A stretch of DNA of 64,000 bases from Streptomyces chryseus (GTDB lineage: Bacteria > Actinomycetota > Actinomycetes > Streptomycetales > Streptomycetaceae), in the NCBI RefSeq assembly GCF_014650755.1, contig NZ_BMVO01000012.1, positions 124,001 to 188,000 of the forward strand. The letters run 5' to 3'. Shown here one piece after another: positions 9,181 to 17,078 of the stretch (position 1 is its first letter; every line of letters begins with the position of its first letter). The notes under the pieces are model-generated. The model worked only from the letters and a program-made list of their open reading frames with translations, did not search any database and had not been told where the DNA came from. The translations under genes and the position numbers were made by a program.

Positions 9181-9692
9181 CTCCTCTTCTTCGTCTTCCG
9201 CTTCAGCAGGAGGCGGGGAAGCGCGGCCGGTACGGGAAGCCGGGTCGTCGCACCGGTCGGCAGGGGCACGGCGGCGAGCGATCCGTCGGGCAGGCCGGTG
9301 GTCGCGCCCTGCGGCTCCAGGCGCAGTACGCGGCACTCGCGGGCCCAGCGCTCGGTCATCTGCTCGGCGTCGGGTGCGTTCAGGCGCTTGCCCTTGAGCT
9401 CGGCGACGGCCGCCTTCCAGAGCTCGGAGCCGGCCGGGTGCTCGGTGACGGCGGCGGTCCAGGTGACGAGCCGGCCGCCCTTGTCCTTGCTGCGTACGGT
9501 GACTTCGGCGCTCGCGCCGTCGGCCAGCCCGGGGAACGGCTGCTCGCCGGGGCCGTCTCCCACGACGTAGGCGGCGCCGTCGTGCCAGACGTGCCAGAGC
9601 GAGCGGGCGGGGCCGGTGCCTCGTACCCAGATGAGGCCGGACTTCTTGGTGGCCTCCTCGACGAGGGCCTGGTCGAGCAAGGTCTGCGTCAT
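9177..9692 (-). CDS. Conserved hypothetical protein, possible split-barrel (PNPOx-like) fold
   Basis: 171 aa, soluble, basic C-terminal tail (LLLKRKTKKRS). The N-terminal helix (TQTLLDQALVEEATKKSG) followed by strand-rich segments (LWHVWHDGAAYVVGDG, AEVTVRSKDKGGRLVTWTA) resembles pyridoxamine-phosphate-oxidase-like proteins, but no diagnostic flavin motif is seen. The ATG at 9692 is chosen because the upstream extension is low-complexity. Converges on and overlaps the lipoprotein gene by 4 nt. Confidence 0.65.
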   Translation of the reverse strand: MTQTLLDQALVEEATKKSGLIWVRGTGPARSLWHVWHDGAAYVVGDGPGEQPFPGLADGASAEVTVRSKDKGGRLVTWTAAVTEHPAGSELWKAAVAELKGKRLNAPDAEQMTERWARECRVLRLEPQGATTGLPDGSLAAVPLPTGATTRLPVPAALPRLLLKRKTKKRS

Positions 9693-9859
9693 GCGGCTCA
9701 GCCTAGGCCCCGTGTCCCGCGCGGCCCTTCCCCACCCCGCCCTTCCCGGACGGCACGGCCCCTCCGGCACGGCCGGCCCCGGCCCTGCCCGATTCGTCCC
9801 GCCCCCGGCGGCGAAGTGGGCTGCCCGGACAGTTCCGTAACCCGTCCAAGCCCCTTACG

Positions 9860-10807
9860 GTGATCCCCGTGCCCGCAACAGCCCGCCGCACCGACGGCGT
9901 CACGTCCCCCGCGCTCGCCCCGCCGCCCCCCGGCCTCCCCGCCGCTCCCCGCGTCGACCTCGTCCTGCTCGGCGTCGCCGTCGCGAGCGTGTCGTTCTCC
10001 GCGCCGCTCATCGCGGCGACCGCCGCCCCCGCGCTGGCCATCGCGTTCTGGCGCAACGCCATGGCGGTCGGCGTCCTGAGCCCGCTCGTGCTGCTCAAGC
10101 ACCGCGCCGAACTGCGCCGCATCGGCCGCAGGCCGCTGCTGCTCGCCGTCGCCGCCGGCGCGCTGCTCGCCCTGCACTTCGGGCTCTGGCTGCCCAGCCT
10201 GCGGATGACCTCCGTGGCGTCCTCGACCGCGCTGTGCACCACCACCCCGATCTGGACGACGATCGTGCTGCGGATGCGCGGCCACCGGCCGCCGCGCATG
10301 GTGTGGGCCGGCACCGTGCTCGCCGTCGTCGGCGTCGTCATCCTGACCGGCGTCGACATGACGCTGTCCCCGCGCGCGCTCGCGGGCGACGCCCTCGCCC
10401 TGGGGGGCGGCATCGCGGCCGCCGGGTACGTCCTGCTCGGGGCCGAGGTGCGGCGGACGGTGAGCACCACGGCGTACACCTACGTCTGCTACTCCACGAC
10501 CGCCCTGATCCTGCTGGTCACCTGTCTGGTGGCGGGCGCCGACCTCGGCGGGTACAGCGCCACCACCTGGCTCCAGCTGGCCGCGCTCACCGCCGCCGCC
10601 CAGCTCCTCGGCCACTCCCTGCTCAACCGTGTCGTGAGCACCCTGGGCCCCTCCGTCACCTCGACGGCGATCCTCCTGGAGACCCCGGGCGCCGCCCTGA
10701 TCGCCGCGCTCTGGCTCGGTCAGCAGCCGCCGACGGCCGCCTACCCGGCGCTGGCGGTGATCCTGGCCGGTCTCGCGCTCGTGGTCAGAGCCAGCCGTTC
10801 CGCTTGA
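9860..10807 (+). CDS. EamA/DMT-superfamily transporter
   Basis: 315 aa, about ten hydrophobic helices in two five-helix EamA repeats (about 30-165 and 175-312). Signature glycine- and proline-rich segments (SVSFSAPLI, TPIWTTIVLRMRG, LLETPGAALIAALWLGQ) fit the drug/metabolite transporter family; substrate unknown. GTG at 9860 is used; GTG at 9869 in the same frame is an alternative. The 3' end overlaps the converging corA by 23 nt, leaving no room for a terminator. Confidence 0.85.
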   Translation: MIPVPATARRTDGVTSPALAPPPPGLPAAPRVDLVLLGVAVASVSFSAPLIAATAAPALAIAFWRNAMAVGVLSPLVLLKHRAELRRIGRRPLLLAVAAGALLALHFGLWLPSLRMTSVASSTALCTTTPIWTTIVLRMRGHRPPRMVWAGTVLAVVGVVILTGVDMTLSPRALAGDALALGGGIAAAGYVLLGAEVRRTVSTTAYTYVCYSTTALILLVTCLVAGADLGGYSATTWLQLAALTAAAQLLGHSLLNRVVSTLGPSVTSTAILLETPGAALIAALWLGQQPPTAAYPALAVILAGLALVVRASRSA

Positions 10808-11900
10808 GTGTGCGGTGGATGCTGACACAGACGACGACGATGGAGCCGAGGACGAGCGGATAGCCGTAGCGCCAGTGCAGCTCCGGCATGTGGTCGAAGT
10901 TCATGCCGTAGACCCCGCAGATCATCGTCGGTACGGCCACGATCGCCGCCCAGGACGTGATCTTGCGCATGTCCTCGTTCTGGGCGACGGTCGCCTGCGC
11001 CAGGTTGGCCTGGAGGATCGAGTTCAGCAGCTCGTCGAAGCCGACGACCTCCTCGTGCACGCGCGCGAGGTGGTCGGCGACGTCACGGAAGTACTTCTGG
11101 ATGTCCGGGTCGACCAGCCGCATCGGCCGCTCGCTGAGCTGCTGCATCGGCCGCAGCAGCGGTGCGACGGCCCGCTTGAACTCCAGGACCTCCCGCTTGA
11201 GCTGGTAGATCCGGCCCGCGTCCGAGCCGCGCGGACTGCCTTTGGCCGGTGCCGAGAAGACATCGATCTCGACCTCGTCGATGTCGTCCTGCACGGCCGC
11301 CGCCACCGCGATGTACCCGTCGACGACATGGTCGGCGATCGAGTGCAGCACCGCCGAGGGCCCCTTGGCCAGCAGCTCCGGATCGTCCTGCAGCCGGTGG
11401 CGCAGCGCGCGCAGCGAGCCCTTGCCGCCGTGCCGCACGGTGATGACGAAGTCCTTGCCGGTGAAGCACATCACCTCACCGGTCTCCACGACCTCGCTGG
11501 TCGCGGTCAGTTCGGTGTGCTCGACGTAGTGGATCGTCTTGAAGACGGTGAACAGGGTGTCGTCGTACCGCTCCAGCTTGGGCCGCTGGTGTGCGTGTAC
11601 GGCGTCCTCCACGGCCAGCGGGTGCAGCCCGAACTCGGCCGCGATACCGGCGAATTCCTCCTCGGTCGGCTCGTGCAGACCGATCCAGGCGAAGCCGCCG
11701 CCCTCCCGGACGCGGATCATCGCCTCGTGCGGGGTGAGGCATTCGGCGTCCTTCACCCGGCGCCCGTCGCGGTAGACGGCGCAGTCCACGACCGCGCTGC
11801 TCGCGGACGGGTCTCGGGTGGCGTCGTAACCGCTGTACACGGCGCTGCTCTTGCGCAGGGACGGACGGACCGCTGCGCGCAGGTCACGGATCATCGACAT
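10785..11900 (-). CDS. corA: CorA-family Mg2+/Co2+ channel
   Basis: Pentameric divalent-cation channel. Seen: a cytoplasmic alpha/beta domain and long stalk helix (about 30-305), TM1 ending in the selectivity motif YGMNF, the periplasmic loop DHMPELHWRYGYP, TM2, and a basic C-terminus. 371 aa is somewhat longer than E. coli CorA. ATG 11900 has AAGGAG 8 nt upstream. The 460-nt region before it contains the strongly structured element at 12064-12167 and a TTGACA box on the same strand, so corA probably has a long regulatory leader. Confidence 0.9.
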   Translation of the reverse strand: MSMIRDLRAAVRPSLRKSSAVYSGYDATRDPSASSAVVDCAVYRDGRRVKDAECLTPHEAMIRVREGGGFAWIGLHEPTEEEFAGIAAEFGLHPLAVEDAVHAHQRPKLERYDDTLFTVFKTIHYVEHTELTATSEVVETGEVMCFTGKDFVITVRHGGKGSLRALRHRLQDDPELLAKGPSAVLHSIADHVVDGYIAVAAAVQDDIDEVEIDVFSAPAKGSPRGSDAGRIYQLKREVLEFKRAVAPLLRPMQQLSERPMRLVDPDIQKYFRDVADHLARVHEEVVGFDELLNSILQANLAQATVAQNEDMRKITSWAAIVAVPTMICGVYGMNFDHMPELHWRYGYPLVLGSIVVVCVSIHRTLKRNGWL

Positions 11901-12063
11901 GGCGGGGCTCCTTCACGGAGAAGCCGTCTGCGAGGCATGGCACTGCCCGGAATGGAGACGTGCGGGCCACGGCGTCGGGGCGGCCGTACGTCGGCAAAGC
12001 GGGCGGCACCGCAAGGACGCGGTGACGGCGTTCGCTCAGACACGGATCAGGCAAAAACGAAGT

Positions 12064-12167
12064 GCTCTTCCGTCGTGCGAAATGCCGTGAGCCCCATGGG
12101 TTTCACCGGCTGGCGACCGGGTACGAAGGGGCTCAGGCCCCGGGGAACACTGACGGTGCGGAAGAGC
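12064..12167 (-). ncRNA. Candidate structured RNA / corA leader element
   Basis: Nested perfect inverted repeats: outer stem GCTCTTCCG (12064-12072) with CGGAAGAGC (12159-12167); inner stem TGAGCCCC (12088-12095) with GGGGCTCA (12128-12135); apical CCGG (12106-12109) with CCGG (12117-12120). An alternative CCGTC/GACGG pairing extends the outer helix. On the minus strand the outer stem is followed, after 6 nt, by TTTTT (12057-12053). It lies 164 nt upstream of corA in sense orientation. No known riboswitch consensus was recognised. Either a stand-alone small RNA or an attenuator-type leader. An 82-codon open frame crosses it, but a coding explanation would not predict the symmetry. Confidence 0.5.
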
Positions 12168-12249
12168 GGTTGGTACTGCCGGGACGACTTCGATCCACCG
12201 CAGCCCCACCTCCTCCGGCCGGTCCCCCGTGGGGGATGACGTGATGTCG

Positions 12250-12293
12250 GGGCTCGAAAGCCACGCTTCTGCGTGCTGCCCTGACCAGCGGCC
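12250..12293 (-). other. Three consecutive short hairpins, 5' part of the corA leader
   Basis: GGCT-CGAA-AGCC, CACGC-TTCT-GCGTG and GCTG-CCCTGAC-CAGC follow one another almost without gaps. On the minus strand they would form the 5' end of the RNA started by the 12295-12320 promoter candidate. Confidence 0.45.
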
Positions 12294-12294
12294 A

Positions 12295-12320
12295 AGACTA
12301 TCAGCCCACTGTTGTGTCAA
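12295..12320 (-). promoter_or_regulatory. Candidate promoter for the corA leader
   Basis: Minus-strand TTGACA (12320-12315) and TAGTCT (12300-12295). The 14-nt spacing is short for a vegetative promoter, so the exact -10 is uncertain. Predicted RNA start near 12288, before the hairpin cluster. Confidence 0.4.
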
Positions 12321-12329
12321 GTCCCTCCC

Positions 12330-12356
12330 TTGCCCCCTCCCCACGCGACTTATGCT
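12330..12356 (+). promoter_or_regulatory. Candidate leaderless promoter of the SUFU-domain gene
   Basis: TATGCT (12351-12356) ends 6 nt before the ATG at 12363, with TTGCCC 15 nt upstream as a weak -35. No Shine-Dalgarno precedes the ATG. Divergent from the corA leader promoter. Confidence 0.5.
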
Positions 12357-12362
12357 CGCGGC

Positions 12363-12947
12363 ATGGGAGATGTTCTTGCGCTGGTCGAAGCCCGTTTGCG
12401 TACGACGCTGGGCGAACCGGACGCGCGCGCCGCTGTCACGTTCCTCGGTACGGACCGGATGGAGGTACTGCGTTTCGTCGACGGCGACGTCATCCGCTAC
12501 GCCACGCTCGGCATGTCGGCCCAGCCGATGGCCGACCCGACCGCCGTCCTGGCCGATCCGGTCAAGGGCCCGCGCGCCGAGCTGGTCCTGTCGGTACGGG
12601 CCGGGCTCGCCGACACCGACAAGGCGCTGCGCCCGCTCGCGGTCCTTGCGGCGTCTCCGCAGGTCGAGGGCGTGATCGTGGCCCCCGGGGCGTCGCTGGA
12701 CCTCGGGGAGCCGTTGTGGCCGGGGGCGCCCTTCAGCTCCGTACTGGTCGCGGAGTCCGGCGGCCTGGTCGAGGACCTGGAGCTGGACGCCCCGATGGAC
12801 CCGGTGCGCTTCCTGCCGCTGCTGCCGATGACGCCGAACGAGGCGGCGTGGAAGCGGGTCAAGGGAGCGCAGGAGCTCCAGGAACGCTGGCTGTCGCACG
12901 GCACGGACCTGCGCGACCCGCTGCGCGCCTCCGTGCCGCTCGACTGA
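12363..12947 (+). CDS. Suppressor-of-fused (SUFU) domain protein
   Basis: 194 aa. The sequence resembles bacterial SUFU-domain proteins (PF05076): an N-terminal segment EVLRFVDGDVIRYATLGMS, a middle region with the conserved LPMTPNEAAWK motif and helical C-terminus. Bacterial SUFU proteins are often immunity partners of secreted toxins, but no toxin gene is visible here, so a stand-alone cytosolic role is as likely. The ATG at 12363 appears to be read from a leaderless message (TATGCT box 6 nt upstream). Confidence 0.75.
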   Translation: MGDVLALVEARLRTTLGEPDARAAVTFLGTDRMEVLRFVDGDVIRYATLGMSAQPMADPTAVLADPVKGPRAELVLSVRAGLADTDKALRPLAVLAASPQVEGVIVAPGASLDLGEPLWPGAPFSSVLVAESGGLVEDLELDAPMDPVRFLPLLPMTPNEAAWKRVKGAQELQERWLSHGTDLRDPLRASVPLD

Positions 12948-12960
12948 CCTCCACGGCCGG

Positions 12961-14193
12961 TCAGTTGGCGAAGGTTGAGCCCCCGTCCTCGGTGGCGTGC
13001 GCCGGGGCCGTTTCCCCGGCGCGGCGGACCAGCGACGTACGCCGTGCCCACATGACGACGGCCCCGGCGACCGCCGCCACGGCGGCGACCACGAACGGGA
13101 TGTGCGGGTCGGTCCACTCCTCGATCTTGGGGGCGAGGAAGGGCGCCGCAGCCGCCGCGAACCAGCGGACGAAGTTGTATCCGGCGCTGGCGACCGGCCG
13201 GGGCGCGTCCGACACGCCCAGGGCCAGTTCGGTGTAGACGGTGTTGTTCATGCCGATGAACGCGCCGGAGACGACCGTGCAGACGACCGCCACGGTGTGG
13301 TCGCCGTACCCGAGGACCAGCAGGTCGGCGGCGAGCAGCAGCAGGGAGCCGCCGAGCACCCTGAGCGAGCCGAAGCGCCGTTGCAGGCGCGGCGCGACGA
13401 GCACCGAGAAGACGGCGAGCAGCAGGCCCCAGGCGAAGAAGACCGCGCCCGACCGGTACGGCGTCATGTCCAGCACGAAGGGCGTGAAGGCCAGCACCGT
13501 GAAGAACGCGTAGTTGTAGAAGAACGCCGAGGCGGCGACGGACGCGAGCCCGCCGTGGCCGAGCGCCCTGACCGGGTCGAGCAGCGAGGTCCCGAGGGCC
13601 GGCTTCGGCTGCTCCGCGAGGAACGCGGTGATGGCGACGAAGCCGATGGCCATGAGGGCGGCCGTACCGAAGAAGGGGTAGCGCCAGCTCGCGTTGCCGA
13701 GCGCGGCGCCGAGCAGCGGGCCGCAGGCCATGCCGAGGCCGAGCGCCGACTCGTACAGCAGGATGGCCGCCGCGCTGCCGCCGGCCGCCGCTCCGACGAT
13801 CACGGCGAGCGCGGTCGACACGAAGAGCGCGTTGCCCAGGCCCCAGCCCGCGCGGAAGCCCACGAGTTCGCCGACGGAGCCGGAGGTCCCCGACAGGGCG
13901 GCGAACACGACGACCAGGGCGAGGCCCGCGAGCAGCGTCCTGCGGCCGCCGATGCGGCTGGAGACGAAGCCGGTGACCAGCATCGCCACCGCCGTGATCA
14001 GGAAGTACGAGGTGAAGAGCAGCGACACCTGGCTCGCCGTCGCGTCCAGCCCCTTGGCGATGGACGGCAGGATCGGGTCCACCAGGCCGATGCCCATGAA
14101 CGCGACCACGGACGCGCCCGCCGTCGCCCATACGGCCCTGGGCTGGCGCAGGATGCTGCCGGCTCCCTCGTCGAAGGGATCCTCTCCGTGCAT
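12961..14193 (-). CDS. MFS drug/metabolite exporter, 12-helix type
   Basis: 410 aa with twelve predicted membrane helices in two six-helix halves. The loop between helices 2 and 3 carries the MFS motif (GFVSSRIGGRRTLL), and the proline/glycine-rich helix 5 region (LYESALGLGMACGPLLG) is typical of proton-driven exporters. ATG at 14193 follows GTGGAGGCGTC. The promoter carries a perfect palindrome in its spacer, so it is probably repressor-controlled; no regulator gene is adjacent. Substrate unknown. Confidence 0.85.
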   Translation of the reverse strand: MHGEDPFDEGAGSILRQPRAVWATAGASVVAFMGIGLVDPILPSIAKGLDATASQVSLLFTSYFLITAVAMLVTGFVSSRIGGRRTLLAGLALVVVFAALSGTSGSVGELVGFRAGWGLGNALFVSTALAVIVGAAAGGSAAAILLYESALGLGMACGPLLGAALGNASWRYPFFGTAALMAIGFVAITAFLAEQPKPALGTSLLDPVRALGHGGLASVAASAFFYNYAFFTVLAFTPFVLDMTPYRSGAVFFAWGLLLAVFSVLVAPRLQRRFGSLRVLGGSLLLLAADLLVLGYGDHTVAVVCTVVSGAFIGMNNTVYTELALGVSDAPRPVASAGYNFVRWFAAAAAPFLAPKIEEWTDPHIPFVVAAVAAVAGAVVMWARRTSLVRRAGETAPAHATEDGGSTFAN

Positions 14194-14231
14194 GACGCCT
14201 CCACTCTCCGCTAGCTCGTTGCCCTGTGCGC

Positions 14232-14261
14232 AGAATAAGTTAGATTCTCTAATGAATGCAA
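14232..14261 (-). promoter_or_regulatory. MFS promoter with operator between -35 and -10
   Basis: Minus strand: -35 TTGCAT (14261-14256), 18-nt spacer, -10 TATTCT (14237-14232). The spacer contains the perfect 13-bp palindrome TTAGA-gaa-TCTAA (14252-14240). An AT-rich palindrome in this position of a GC-rich genome is a classic repressor site of MarR/TetR type. Confidence 0.6.
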
Positions 14262-14350
14262 GCTACATCTAAATCTCCCCGGACAAGGGCACGCTCCGGA
14301 CGGGTGATCGTCCTTGACGCGGGGACGGCCGGGGAGGACCGTTGGGGCCT

Positions 14351-14989
14351 ATGAGGGGCGAACCCAGTTGCCCGAAGTGCGGTGGCCGGGTCAGGGCGCC
14401 CGGTCTCTTTGCCGACTCCTGGCAGTGCGATGTGCACGGGACGGTGCACCCGCTGCAGCCCGTGGTGCCACCCAGCGTCGAGGCGCTCACGGTGGCCGTG
14501 AAACGCGCCAAGGTCCCGGTGTGGATGCCCTGGCCGCTTCCGGTCGGCTGGCTGTTCACGGGGGTGACCTGCGCGGGTGACGACCGCGGCGGCTCGCGGG
14601 CCACCGTGGTCGCCTGCTCGGGACCCGGGCCGCTCGGCGGCCTCGGCGAGATGCTGCTCGTCGCGGAGGAGCTGGGTGTCGGTCTCGGCGCGCGTTACGC
14701 CGGTGTGGAGGGCCCGGACCCCGGGACGTACATGAGCATGGACAAGCCGCCGCAGGCCAAGCTGATGGCGGCCGGCCGGCCCACCCCGCTGTGGCATCTG
14801 TCCGGCGTACCCGACGATCGCGCGGTCTTCGCGGGCGAGGCGTGCGGCCTGTGGCTGTGGGCCGTCGTCTGGCCGGAGCAGTCGGGGCTGATGATGTACG
14901 ACGAGCTGATACTGACCGATCTGCGCGACGCGGGCGCGGAGGTGGACCTCGTACCGTGCGGGGCGCTGTCGCCCAGGCTGCTGGCCTGA
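14351..14989 (+). CDS. DUF6758-like conserved protein with N-terminal zinc ribbon
   Basis: 212 aa. Seen: CPKCGG near the N-terminus followed by a CDVHG segment about 20 residues later, a plausible Cys3His zinc site; then a Trp/Pro-rich soluble domain (VWMPWPLPVGWLFTGVTCAGDD) common to streptomycete proteins of unknown function. The ATG at 14351 is 12 nt after GGGGAGGA. No neighbour suggests a role. Confidence 0.7.
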   Translation: MRGEPSCPKCGGRVRAPGLFADSWQCDVHGTVHPLQPVVPPSVEALTVAVKRAKVPVWMPWPLPVGWLFTGVTCAGDDRGGSRATVVACSGPGPLGGLGEMLLVAEELGVGLGARYAGVEGPDPGTYMSMDKPPQAKLMAAGRPTPLWHLSGVPDDRAVFAGEACGLWLWAVVWPEQSGLMMYDELILTDLRDAGAEVDLVPCGALSPRLLA

Positions 14990-15088
14990 CCAGGGCTGCG
15001 GGGGCCGGCGCGGGCGGACCCGGGGGTGTTCGATTCCCGGCTATCCTGGACCGGTCCCCCGTCCCGCCGAGCCCCGGAGTCCCGCGTC

Positions 15089-15955
15089 GTGCGCATCGAC
15101 CTGCACACCCACTCCACGGCTTCGGACGGCACGGACACCCCCGCCGAGCTGATGCGCAACGCGGCGGCGGCCGGACTGGACGTCGTGGCGCTCACCGATC
15201 ACGACTCCACGCGCGGCCACGCCGAGGCGATCGCCGCGCTCCCGGACGGGCTGACCCTCGTCACCGGCGCCGAACTCTCCTGCCGTCTCGACGGCATCGG
15301 GCTGCACATGCTGGCGTACCTCTTCGACCCCGACGAACCCGAGCTGGCGCGCGAGCGCGAGCTGGTGCGCGACGACCGGGTGCCCCGCGCGCGGGCCATG
15401 GTCGGCAAGCTGCGGGAGCTGGGCGTTCCGGTCGAGTGGGACCAGGTGGCCCGTATCGCCGGGGACGGCTCCGTCGGCCGCCCGCACATCGCGTCCGCCC
15501 TGGTGGAGATCGGCGTTGTCGAGACCGTCTCCGACGCCTTCACTCCCGAGTGGCTGGCCAACGGCGGGCGCGCGTACGTCGACAAGCACGAGCTCGACCC
15601 GTTCGACGCGATCCGCCTCGTCAAGGCGGCCGGCGGCGTCACCGTCTTCGCCCACCCCGGCGCCGTCCAGCGCGGCGACACCGTCCCCGAGAGCGCGATA
15701 GCGGCGCTCGCCGCCGCGGGTCTCGACGGCATCGAGGTCGACCACATGGACCACGACGAGCCGGCCCGCGCGCGCCTGCGCGGCCTCGCCGCCGACCTCC
15801 GGCTGCTGGTCACCGGGTCCAGCGACTACCACGGCAGCCGCAAGACCGTACGGCTCGGGGAGTACACCACGGACCCCGAGATCTACGGCGAGATCACGCG
15901 GCGCGCGACCGGCGCGTTCCCCGTGCCGGGCGCGGGCGGAAGCCGCCGCCCGTAA
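15089..15955 (+). CDS. PHP-domain phosphoesterase (TrpH/RNase AM-like)
   Basis: 288 aa. PHP motifs in order: DLHTHST (metal site I), ALTDHD, GAELSC, RPHIASAL, FAHPG and SDYHG at the C-terminus. These are the trinuclear-metal ligands of the TrpH/YciV group, which in E. coli trims 5' ends of RNA and hydrolyses 3',5'-bisphosphonucleotides. GTG at 15089 has GGAG 9 nt upstream; an earlier frame start at 15026 would add a Pro/Arg-rich stretch before the conserved N-terminus. Followed 64 nt later by marC. Confidence 0.85.
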   Translation: MRIDLHTHSTASDGTDTPAELMRNAAAAGLDVVALTDHDSTRGHAEAIAALPDGLTLVTGAELSCRLDGIGLHMLAYLFDPDEPELARERELVRDDRVPRARAMVGKLRELGVPVEWDQVARIAGDGSVGRPHIASALVEIGVVETVSDAFTPEWLANGGRAYVDKHELDPFDAIRLVKAAGGVTVFAHPGAVQRGDTVPESAIAALAAAGLDGIEVDHMDHDEPARARLRGLAADLRLLVTGSSDYHGSRKTVRLGEYTTDPEIYGEITRRATGAFPVPGAGGSRRP

Positions 15956-16019
15956 CCGCGCTTCCCTTCGCGGCCCCTTCGTCTCCCTCGTAAGACCCCT
16001 CTTCTCGCAAGGCCTCACT

Positions 16020-16625
16020 GTGCTCGACTTCGCTGTCTTCGGATCCCTCTTTCTCACGCTTTTCGTGATTATGGACCCCCCTGGGATCACCCCGATCTTC
16101 CTTGCCCTGACCTCGGGCCGGCCTGCCAAGGTGCAGCGCAGGATGGCCTGGCAGGCCGTCGCTGTCGCCTTCGGCGTGATCGCCGTCTTCGGAGTGCTCG
16201 GCCAGCAGATCCTCGACTACCTGCACGTGTCCGTGCCCGCGCTGATGATCGCGGGCGGCCTGCTGCTGCTCCTGATCGCGCTCGACCTCCTGACCGGCAA
16301 GACCGACGAGCCGACGCAGACCAAGGACGTCAACGTCGCCCTCGTGCCGCTGGGCATGCCGCTGCTCGCCGGCCCCGGTGCGATCGTCTCCGTCATCCTG
16401 GCCGTCCAGCACGCCGGGAGCGTCAAGAGCCAAATCTCGGTCTGGGCGGCGATCGTCGCGATGCACGTGGTCCTGTGGCTGACCATGCGCTACTCGCTGG
16501 TGATCATCCGCGTGATCAAGGACGGCGGCGTGGTGCTGGTGACGCGTCTCGCGGGCATGATGCTGTCCGCGATCGCGGTGCAGCAGATCATCAACGGCGT
16601 CACGCAGGTGATCCGGGGCAGCTGA
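16020..16625 (+). CDS. MarC-family integral membrane protein
   Basis: 201 aa, six hydrophobic helices. The family marks IMDPPGITPIFLALT in helix 1-2 and PLLAGPGAIVSVIL in helix 4 are clear. Molecular function of MarC proteins is not established; earlier links to multiple antibiotic resistance were withdrawn. GTG start after a weak AAGG. Ends before a strong terminator. Confidence 0.87.
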   Translation: MLDFAVFGSLFLTLFVIMDPPGITPIFLALTSGRPAKVQRRMAWQAVAVAFGVIAVFGVLGQQILDYLHVSVPALMIAGGLLLLLIALDLLTGKTDEPTQTKDVNVALVPLGMPLLAGPGAIVSVILAVQHAGSVKSQISVWAAIVAMHVVLWLTMRYSLVIIRVIKDGGVVLVTRLAGMMLSAIAVQQIINGVTQVIRGS

Positions 16626-16663
16626 CCCCGGATCCCGGACGGCCGGCCCGCCCCGGACGCACG

Positions 16664-16694
16664 AGCGCCCCCGTACACGCTGTACGGGGGCGCT
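16664..16694. terminator. Bidirectional terminator
   Basis: Perfect 14-bp stem AGCGCCCCCGTACA / TGTACGGGGGCGCT with loop CGC, then TTTC. Serves marC (+) and the small gene ending at 16724 (-). Confidence 0.88.
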
Positions 16695-16723
16695 TTCACC
16701 TCAAAACAAACCACTACAGAGTG

Positions 16724-16876
16724 TTATGAAGCCGAGGTCTCGGCCGGGCGGATATAGATGCGCTGGCCGACGGAGGCGGCCTGCTGCACGATCCGGTTGA
16801 CGGAGGCGGCGTCCACGACGTTGCTGTCGACGGCCGAACCGTCGACGTCGTCCAGGCGCATGATTTCGAAGCGCAA
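16724..16876 (-). CDS. Small conserved 50-aa protein
   Basis: The frame is open to 17011, but the likely start is the TTG at 16876, preceded by AAGGGAG (6-nt spacing). The product (LRFEIMRLDDVDGSAVDSNV...) is acidic, without membrane segment, ending QRIYIRPAETSAS. Function unknown; codon usage in this short part is GC-rich at third positions like its neighbours, unlike the upstream part of the frame, which is AT-richer and looks like promoter DNA. Confidence 0.7.
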   Translation of the reverse strand: MRFEIMRLDDVDGSAVDSNVVDAASVNRIVQQAASVGQRIYIRPAETSAS

Positions 16877-17078
16877 GGCTTCTCCCTTCGTCTGATCCTC
16901 CTGCTGGAGAACTGTGTGTGGGAACGCGGGGCCGGGCGCCTCGCGTTCTCTCCTGATGACAACTGTCTGCCCACTCCAGTCATTCCCTACGCTAAAGAAA
17001 ATTTTCGACACTCTAAATACCGACCGGTAGGCCCACCGGTTGTGCCCGCTCGCTCACGCCACGGACAATGAGAGCCGT

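Noticed and set aside
12047..12295. 82-codon minus-strand ORF in the corA upstream region
   Set aside because: No ribosome site and no family; the DNA is dominated by nested inverted repeats, which suits an RNA better than a protein. Not excluded completely.
12121..12300. Possible SRP RNA, tmRNA or M-box riboswitch
   Set aside because: The conserved cores of these RNAs (GGAAGCAGC-type loop, tag-coding region, M-box helices) could not be found.
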